A stretch of DNA of 44,168 bases from Pelomonas sp036404855 (GTDB taxonomy: Bacteria; Pseudomonadota; Gammaproteobacteria; Burkholderiales; Burkholderiaceae_C). The DNA lies in NCBI RefSeq assembly GCF_036404855.1, contig NZ_DASWYS010000051.1, forward strand, positions 1-44,168, written 5' to 3'. The position numbers and the translations under genes were made by a program. The notes under the pieces are model-generated. The model did no database searches. It saw only the letters and a program-made list of their open reading frames with translations, and had not been told where the DNA came from. Of this stretch, positions 38,631 to 44,168 are shown in pieces; the stretch's first letter is position 1; the number at the start of each line of letters is the position of its first letter.

Positions 38631-40865
38631 TCAGGGTCGACGGCTTTTGAAGAATGCGTTCACCGTCAGACGCCCCAGCCCGGTCTGGTAGCCGGCCTTT
38701 CCGGCAGCCCACCGGATGTCGCCGGAGTGGAAGACGCCGCCGTCGTAGAAGATGGCTCGGTTCCACTTTGCGGGCACGCGGCCGATGACCTCGAAGTAGC
38801 GGTTGCTGTCGGTCATGTAGCCGGGCGCAATGCCGTATTTGTCGCCGAATGCGCTGGGATCCAGCGTGTTGGCGTCGCGCAGGAACTGCTGCGTGTCGGC
38901 GTCGGACATCAGCGAGCGAAAGAACACCGTGCCGCCGAGCTGCTCGTCCTTGAACAGGTAGTGGACACAGGCAGCGACCCTCTCGTCGAGGTCCAGGCCC
39001 GAATCGTCTCGATGACAGATGCGCTGGCGGCCGTCGAGCGTGGCGGGATCCTGCACGACGCGCGCGAAGCGCCCGAACATGCCAAGCGGGGTACCGAGAT
39101 GCATCGCGGCGTCAAAACGTCGGCGAAAGAAGCCGTCCAGCTCGGCGGCCATGCTGTCCGGCAGCGCGAGCTGCGGGCCAGGATAGGGGTGCCCAGGCAG
39201 CGCTCGAAACTGCCCGCCCAGGGACTGCGCGAGCGCGACGAGTGCGTCCGGGTCCTGCACGAAATCATCGACAACGTAGGCCTGAGCCCCGTCAGCCAGC
39301 GGCATGACCTCCAGTCGGGCATCGGGGTTGACGCGCAGCGTGGGACCAGCTGGCTTGAGCGGGGGCAGATCGAGCCTCGGAGCAGGACTGAACTGATCGA
39401 TGAACTGCTGGTGCTTGGGCAGCTTCATCAGCGTGCGCACCACGTCCTTGCGAATGTCGCCGAGGAAGTCGGCGAGATGCCGGTCGTCCATGTTGCGCGC
39501 GATAGGGTGGTGGCTGGCCGGCACGATGCCCTGGCCCATCAGGACCTGCACCCAGGAGTTTTCCGCGAACAGCTCGCCCGGGCGCAGCATGATGCGCGCC
39601 GAGTCGCGGAAGTGCTGAATGCGGTGCTTGAGCAGCGGCGGCACCTCCATCGCACGGCAATCGCGCCAGAAAGGCGAATCGTCGCGGTCCGTGACGTGAT
39701 AGTGCAGGATGATGAAGTCGCGGATGACGTCGATGGCCTCCCGTGTCTGCAGGTTGTACTCGTCGATGTCGCTCTGGCGGATGCCATCGGTCGGGAACAG
39801 CTCGACCAGGCGGCTCATGCCCTTCTGGATGAGGTGAATGCTGGTGGACTCCAGCGGCTCCAAGAAGCCGCTGGACAGGCCGATCGCGACACAGTTCTTC
39901 TTCCAGACCTGCTCCCGCTGGCCAGGCGTGAACCGGATGACGCGCGGCTCGCGCAGCACCTCCCCCTCGATGTTGGCGAGCAGGGCCTGCTTGGCGTCCT
40001 CGTCGCTGATGTGCCGGCTGCTGAACACCACGCCGTTGCCGACGCGGTGCTGCAGCGGGATGCGCCACTGCCAGCCCCAGGGATGGGCGATGGAGCGGGT
40101 ATAGGGCACAGGCTCGCCGACGCGCGTCGTTTGTACGGCCAGCGCGCTGTCGCAGGGCAGCCAGTGCGACCAGCTCTCGTAAGGCACGCCCAGCGTCTCA
40201 CCCAGCAGCAGCGAGCGCATGCCGGTGCAGTCGATGAAGAAGTCCCCCTCGATCAGGGGTCCGCCGGCAAGTTGCAGACCTGTGATGTAGCCGCTTACTG
40301 CATCGGTGTGCACCTGGGCGATCTTGCCCTCGATGCGTCGCACCCCCATGGATTCGGCCAGACGACGCAAGTACTGGCCGTACAGCGTGGCGTCGAAGTG
40401 ATAGGCGTAGTTGATGCCGTTGTCAGGCAGCAGCGCGAAGCGGTTGTCCATCGCCGCTCGCAGCTCCAGGCAATAGTCGCCGTAGTTGCTCGCCAGGCCG
40501 CGCTTGCGAGCCTCCAGCCAGAAGTGGTGGAAGCCAGCAGTCCAGTGGCCCCGGCCCGTCTTGCCGAAGGAGTGGAAGTAGTGCTCGCCGACGTTGCGCC
40601 AGTTCTCGAAGCTGATGCCGAGCTTGAACGTGGCCTGCGTGGCCTGGATGAACTCCTTCTCCTCCAGATCCAGGATCTCGTGCATGAAGTGCAACGTCGG
40701 AATGGTGGCTTCGCCGACGCCCACCGTGCCGATTTCCTCGGACTCCACCAGGCTGAAGTCGAACTGTTTGCCGAGGCATTTGGACAGTCCGGCGGCCACC
40801 ATCCAGCCGGCCGTGCCGCCGCCAGCGATGACGATGCGTCGAATGGGTGGAGAAGCAAGAGTCAT
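38631..40865 (-). CDS. Flavin-dependent tryptophan-halogenase-family protein fused to a 2OG-oxygenase-like (DUF6445-type) domain
   Basis: A 744-residue two-domain protein. Residues 1 to about 500 are a complete flavin-dependent halogenase: FAD motif GGGTAG (15-20), the catalytic-type lysine K81 in ATFKLGISF, the halogenase signature WGWQWRIP (263-270), and PLES with E339 where PrnA has its catalytic Glu. Residues about 525-744 form a second domain (AYVVDDFVQDPDALVALAQS) with H618-x-D620 in CHRDD, GGTVFFR and a distal H713 in GGVFHSGDI, the iron-ligand layout of 2-oxoglutarate/Fe(II) oxygenases; I believe it matches DUF6445. ATG 40865 was chosen since ATG 40934 would overlap the cupin gene and adds unconserved residues. 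Halogenase substrate and halide are unknown; homologues near SapC genes halogenate free indoles in vitro. Confidence 0.88.
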   Translation of the reverse strand: MTLASPPIRRIVIAGGGTAGWMVAAGLSKCLGKQFDFSLVESEEIGTVGVGEATIPTLHFMHEILDLEEKEFIQATQATFKLGISFENWRNVGEHYFHSFGKTGRGHWTAGFHHFWLEARKRGLASNYGDYCLELRAAMDNRFALLPDNGINYAYHFDATLYGQYLRRLAESMGVRRIEGKIAQVHTDAVSGYITGLQLAGGPLIEGDFFIDCTGMRSLLLGETLGVPYESWSHWLPCDSALAVQTTRVGEPVPYTRSIAHPWGWQWRIPLQHRVGNGVVFSSRHISDEDAKQALLANIEGEVLREPRVIRFTPGQREQVWKKNCVAIGLSSGFLEPLESTSIHLIQKGMSRLVELFPTDGIRQSDIDEYNLQTREAIDVIRDFIILHYHVTDRDDSPFWRDCRAMEVPPLLKHRIQHFRDSARIMLRPGELFAENSWVQVLMGQGIVPASHHPIARNMDDRHLADFLGDIRKDVVRTLMKLPKHQQFIDQFSPAPRLDLPPLKPAGPTLRVNPDARLEVMPLADGAQAYVVDDFVQDPDALVALAQSLGGQFRALPGHPYPGPQLALPDSMAAELDGFFRRRFDAAMHLGTPLGMFGRFARVVQDPATLDGRQRICHRDDSGLDLDERVAACVHYLFKDEQLGGTVFFRSLMSDADTQQFLRDANTLDPSAFGDKYGIAPGYMTDSNRYFEVIGRVPAKWNRAIFYDGGVFHSGDIRWAAGKAGYQTGLGRLTVNAFFKSRRP

Positions 40866-40878
40866 GGCGTGCGAAGCT

Positions 40879-41868
40879 TCATCGGTTGAGTCGGTTGCGG
40901 AGTGCCGCGCGCAGCTGGCGTGCACTGTCGTCATTCATCGGCGCGAGAACACCCCGTGCCGCCGGCGGGATGTGGCCCGCCGTTTGCTCGTCAGCGTCGA
41001 AGACGTAGTGGTCGAACAGCACTCGCCAAGCATCGCGCTGTGCTGGCGGCAGGTCGCGCAGCGACAGCAGCGCCATCATCAGCGTGTTCAGCGGCGTGTC
41101 CATGAAGGCGGGCGACTGCCGCCACCAGAAATTGACGAGCGCATTGATGGGCTCCAGCGACTCCACGCCGTGCCACCACTGGCTGGGAATGAAGAGCGCG
41201 TCGCCGGGCAGCAACTCGAAGGACTGGGCTTGCGCCAGCGCCCGCGCGTAACGCGGGAAGCGCTGGTGATCAGGCCGAGCCACGTCGACGAGGCTGACCG
41301 GCTGGCCGGCGGGTGTCAGGTCAAGGGGACCGACATACAGGTTGGCAACCTGGTCGGGCGGAAACAGCGTGAAGCGCCGTCGGCCAGCCACGACGCAGGC
41401 GACGTTGTCCGGGAGGTCGAAATGCGTGGCCACCTGCATACGGTTGCCCAGCCACAGGCTCACGTGCGGGTGCTGGCCGGCAAGGGCGGACAGGTCGTTG
41501 TGCAGGCGCAGGCCGGGGAAGGCGCTGTCGACTTCGGTCGATCCCAGATAGAGGGCGTCGGACGTGCCGGCCAGAAGCTCGTCCAGCAGTGCGCCGAAGG
41601 TCCTGACCTCGCTGTGGAAATTGAAGCCGGTGAAATCGTCGTTGTAGAAGAAGCGCCCACCGATCTCCGGCCCGCCGCGCCACAAGTTCAGCCGCGTGCC
41701 GGCGCCGAAGCCTCGCAAGTAGTCACACAGCGCCGTGTCGGAGCGCTGTGCGGCCTGCACCAGTGGCCAGTGCCCCACCAGGCCGCGCAGCAGCACGGGC
41801 TGGGTGGACTGGAGCACCTCGGCCGGGATGTGCCCCAGGTCCTCGGCGCCGACGCTTCGCTTCGACAT
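40879..41868 (-). CDS. JmjC/cupin-like putative 2-oxoglutarate Fe(II) hydroxylase
   Basis: A 329-residue cupin_8 (FIH/JmjC-like) protein. QPVLLRGLVGHWPL at the start, WLGNRMQVATHFDLPDNVAC with H149-x-D151, FTLFPPDQVANLYVGPLD, and LLPGDALFIPSQWWHGVESL with H233 give the complete His-x-Asp...His iron site; Arg/Lys residues near RRRFTLFP could bind 2-oxoglutarate. Such proteins hydroxylate amino-acid side chains of proteins or small molecules. It lies 5 bases after sapC and 13 before the halogenase fusion, and proteins of this type commonly accompany SapC/halogenase clusters. Confidence 0.88.
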   Translation of the reverse strand: MSKRSVGAEDLGHIPAEVLQSTQPVLLRGLVGHWPLVQAAQRSDTALCDYLRGFGAGTRLNLWRGGPEIGGRFFYNDDFTGFNFHSEVRTFGALLDELLAGTSDALYLGSTEVDSAFPGLRLHNDLSALAGQHPHVSLWLGNRMQVATHFDLPDNVACVVAGRRRFTLFPPDQVANLYVGPLDLTPAGQPVSLVDVARPDHQRFPRYARALAQAQSFELLPGDALFIPSQWWHGVESLEPINALVNFWWRQSPAFMDTPLNTLMMALLSLRDLPPAQRDAWRVLFDHYVFDADEQTAGHIPPAARGVLAPMNDDSARQLRAALRNRLNR

Positions 41869-41873
41869 GGGGC

Positions 41874-42572
41874 TCAGGCGGCTTCGCGGGCGAGGTGGCG
41901 CTTGATCAGCGCCGTGAAGTTGGACAGAGAGGCGATCGCCATGTATATGGGCTGCAGGTAATCCGCCTGATGCAGCATGCCCACCACGTCGGCGTCCAGC
42001 GCGGCCAGGCGTTCCTCGTGGATGACATAGAAGCCCAGCAACTGGCCGTGCGAGCCGTCCGGGCGCTCGACGTCCAGCACAAAGGACTCGAGCAGGTCGT
42101 GCGCTCGCAGCGTCTGGATGAAGTCCGGCGTGGCCTGCAAGCCCTCATGCAGCGCGCGCAGCACGGAATTGGCGTGCTCAGTCAGGTCGGTCGTGCCGCC
42201 CTGAGGCAGGAAGATGGCCTCCCCCTCTGCCCCCTGGCTGATGCGCTTGCTGGACAGGTCGACCATCATGCGCAGTTCGTCCTCCGCCACACCGATGGAG
42301 AACGGAAGGCGCTGCACGGACAGCGGCAGGTAGTCGGCGTCCCACCCGTCGCCGGTCAGGAACAGGTTCTGCCCCTCCTGCAGTCCAAACAGCGCGACCG
42401 GCACGAAGCCGCCGCTGCCATCGGGCTGGAAGACGATGGGGTAATGCGCCTGGACCTTGCGGAACTCGTCCGGCGTGACGGGCGCTGACATGAAGTCGTC
42501 CCCCCATTGCGCGCCGCGCCGGGTGATGACGCGCAGGTCCTTGTGCTGGATGTTGTTGAGCAGTTGCAGCAT
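41874..42572 (-). CDS. SapC family protein
   Basis: A 232-residue protein with the SapC (PF07277-type) pattern: HYPIVFQPDGSGGFVPVALF, GLQEGQNLFL, WDADYLPLSVQRLPFSIGVA and the late VIHEERLAALDAD..GMLHQADYLQPIY. SapC was named in Campylobacter S-layer loci, but in proteobacteria it is found mostly beside TonB-dependent receptors and tryptophan halogenases; its biochemical function is unknown. It lies 19 bases after the first halogenase gene and 5 before the cupin gene. Confidence 0.88.
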   Translation of the reverse strand: MLQLLNNIQHKDLRVITRRGAQWGDDFMSAPVTPDEFRKVQAHYPIVFQPDGSGGFVPVALFGLQEGQNLFLTGDGWDADYLPLSVQRLPFSIGVAEDELRMMVDLSSKRISQGAEGEAIFLPQGGTTDLTEHANSVLRALHEGLQATPDFIQTLRAHDLLESFVLDVERPDGSHGQLLGFYVIHEERLAALDADVVGMLHQADYLQPIYMAIASLSNFTALIKRHLAREAA

Positions 42573-42591
42573 GGAGTTCGGTCTGAGAGAG

Positions 42592-44157
42592 TCACGCGGC
42601 CGGCGGCATGCCGTGCGCGTGGATATGTTGAATCAGGTCGCGGTGCCGGGGCAGGCCGCCCAGGAGGCGCCGCGTGAGGGTGGTCACGTCCTTCATGCAG
42701 GACTGCGCGGCGGCCAGCCTGTCGGCGCGCAACGGCCGCAGCGCAGGTTCGAACTGCATGCCGTAGAGCACGTACTGGTAGCTGGCAGCCGGGAAGACTT
42801 CCTCGACACGATAGAAGTCGTTGCGTGACGGCGCCCGGCGCGCCCACAGCTGGAGCAGCTCGCGCAGCGACTCGGGCTGGCTGGCGGCATTGCGGTGATC
42901 GCGCCAGTAGTCGGCGTCGTCTCGTCGGCTCAGCACGTAATGCAGCTTCAGAAAGTCGATGACGCGCGACCAGCGGTAGGCGAAGGCCTCGTTGAAGCGC
43001 TTGGCGACCAGGTCCATGTCGGAGCGGCTGGCCGGCATCTCGTCGCGGATGAATGCGGCCGACAGCTCGACCAGGGCCAGCGCCGAGGCTTCCAACGGCT
43101 CGATGAAGCCCGCCGCCAGCCCTACGGCGACGCAGTTGCGATGCCAGAACTGCTCACGGTAGCCAGGGCTGAAGCGCAGGCGCCGCGGCGCCATGTCGCC
43201 CGGCTCGATCCCGTTGCGGTCGAGATGGGCCATCAGCGCGCGCTCGGCCGCCGCGTCATCGGTGTGGCCACTGGAGTAGACGAAACCGAGGCCGCGCCGC
43301 GTGGGCAACCCGATGTCCCAGGTCCATCCCTCGGCATGCGCAGTGGCAATGGTCGCCGAGGCCAACGGCGCGTGCGCCTGCGGGTGTGGCACCTGCACGG
43401 CCAGCGCGCTGTCGTTGAAGAGCACGCCCCGCTCGGAGCGCAGGGCGACTCCATAGTGCTGTCCGATCAGCAGACTGGCCAGCCCGGAGCAGTCGATGAA
43501 GAGGTCGCCTTCGATGTCGCCGTGACTGCGGGTCGCCAGCGCGGCGATGTCGCCGTTCTCGCGCGAGCGAACGGCGGTGAAATGGTCGACGACGTGCCGG
43601 ACACCCAGTCGCGTCGTCGCATGCCGCTGCAGCAGGCGGCCTAGCTTCACGGCGTCGAAGTGGTATCCATAGTTCATGACGCCGCCGAAGTCGGGCGTCG
43701 TGGTCTGCTTGGGCGCGAGATGCGCGTCGCACAGTTGGGCTTGCGGGCCCACGCTGGCGGCAAAGGGCTGTTCACGGGCGCCCTGCAGCCATGCGGCCGC
43801 GAACTCCGTATCGCCAGGGCCATGCGGCAGCGTGAAGGGGTGGTAGTAACGGTCATCGGCGCCACCACCGTGCAGCCAGCCGTCGAAGCGCGAGCCTTGC
43901 TTGAAGGCCGCGTCGCATTCACGAACGAGGTCGACCTCGCTGAGGCCGATGCGGTGCAGCGTGGCGCGCATCGTGGGCCAGGTCCCCTCGCCCACGCCGA
44001 TGGACGGCACGTCGGGCGATTCGATCAGCGTGACTTGCATCGCGTCGGGGCCGCTGCCCCCCAGTTCGGCGGCCAGGGTCGCGGCCGTCAGCCAGCCGGC
44101 CGAGCCGCCGCCCAACACCACGAGTCGTCGCACAACGGTCGTCACCTCGGATTTCAT
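42592..44157 (-). CDS. Flavin-dependent tryptophan-halogenase-family protein (second paralogue)
   Basis: A 521-residue halogenase-family flavoprotein without the extra C-terminal domain of its neighbour. FAD motif GGGSAGW (16-22), IGVGEGTWPTMR, K86 in AAFKQGSRFDGW and E356 in EPLEAS are present. The usual WxWxIP signature is altered to GWTWDIGLP (277-285), so Trp residues are kept but the Ile-Pro spacing differs; this variant occurs in halogenase relatives from receptor/SapC clusters and may change substrate access. I use ATG 44157; an in-frame TTG at 44166 or a start beyond the window end is possible, as the ribosome-binding region is cut off. It is the first visible gene of the cluster. Confidence 0.86.
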   Translation of the reverse strand: MKSEVTTVVRRLVVLGGGSAGWLTAATLAAELGGSGPDAMQVTLIESPDVPSIGVGEGTWPTMRATLHRIGLSEVDLVRECDAAFKQGSRFDGWLHGGGADDRYYHPFTLPHGPGDTEFAAAWLQGAREQPFAASVGPQAQLCDAHLAPKQTTTPDFGGVMNYGYHFDAVKLGRLLQRHATTRLGVRHVVDHFTAVRSRENGDIAALATRSHGDIEGDLFIDCSGLASLLIGQHYGVALRSERGVLFNDSALAVQVPHPQAHAPLASATIATAHAEGWTWDIGLPTRRGLGFVYSSGHTDDAAAERALMAHLDRNGIEPGDMAPRRLRFSPGYREQFWHRNCVAVGLAAGFIEPLEASALALVELSAAFIRDEMPASRSDMDLVAKRFNEAFAYRWSRVIDFLKLHYVLSRRDDADYWRDHRNAASQPESLRELLQLWARRAPSRNDFYRVEEVFPAASYQYVLYGMQFEPALRPLRADRLAAAQSCMKDVTTLTRRLLGGLPRHRDLIQHIHAHGMPPAA

Positions 44158-44168
44158 GCCAGACAAGT

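Noticed and set aside
38599..38636. Terminator between the halogenase fusion and hemC
   Set aside because: GAGGGC/GCCCTC and CCCTGA/TCAGGG repeats exist, but loops are long and no T-run follows on the minus strand.
38727..40889. 720-codon open frame antisense to the halogenase fusion
   Set aside because: Mirror frame of a strongly conserved enzyme gene with no domain of its own.
1..44168. CRISPR array, rRNA genes, complete insertion sequence or replication origin
   Set aside because: No regularly spaced repeats, rRNA segments, transposase genes or DnaA-box clusters were seen when reading through the window.

Overview
The window is GC-rich (my impression, well above 60%), has dense bacterial coding with many ATGA/TGATG overlaps, and its protein sequences look like those of Burkholderiales (Betaproteobacteria), probably close to Roseateles/Mitsuaria/Pelomonas. 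That placement is an inference from gene order (gmk-rpoZ-spoT near greB; hemC-hemD-hemX-hemY) and protein style; no marker gene was compared.

Layout. 1-3340: gmk, rpoZ, a terminator, then bifunctional spoT. 3595-8886: a large TonB-dependent receptor and a secreted SEL1-repeat protein that itself carries a TonB-box-like motif; the pair sits between spoT and greB. 8920-13933: greB head-to-head with a class III CoA-transferase/racemase, a lipoprotein with PKD-like domains on the minus strand, a nested inverted-repeat element and a tandem universal stress protein. 13985-19978: a six-gene Mrp Na+/H+ antiporter operon in which subunits A and B are fused. 19988-24773: a LysR regulator divergent from a five-gene run (NAD(P)-binding oxidoreductase, DoxX, LigB-type dioxygenase, esterase fusion, FMN reductase) that resembles a quinone/electrophile detoxification unit.

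24774-30958: a sigma-54-dependent regulator with a Cys/His-rich PAS domain, preceded by a good -24/-12 promoter match; thioredoxin 2; and a cytochrome bd operon (cydP, cydA, cydB, cydX, ybgE). The trxC-cydP gap holds several copies of a GGACTG-N-CAGTCC palindrome and a second -24/-12-like element. I infer that the regulator controls the oxidase genes.

30945-34408: small accessory genes and decay: two ArsR-family regulators, the C-terminal stump of an RND efflux permease, a DUF2892 membrane protein, a rhodanese with an in-frame stop upstream, a methyltransferase, and a tyrosine-recombinase remnant beside tRNA-Arg(ACG). This looks like an eroded integration site.

34500-44157: one minus-strand run of eight genes. 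Two flavin-dependent tryptophan-halogenase-family proteins (one fused to a 2-oxoglutarate-oxygenase-like domain), a SapC-family protein and a JmjC/cupin-like protein lie directly upstream of hemC-hemD-hemX-hemY. The first halogenase begins at the very edge of the window, so the cluster may continue beyond it.
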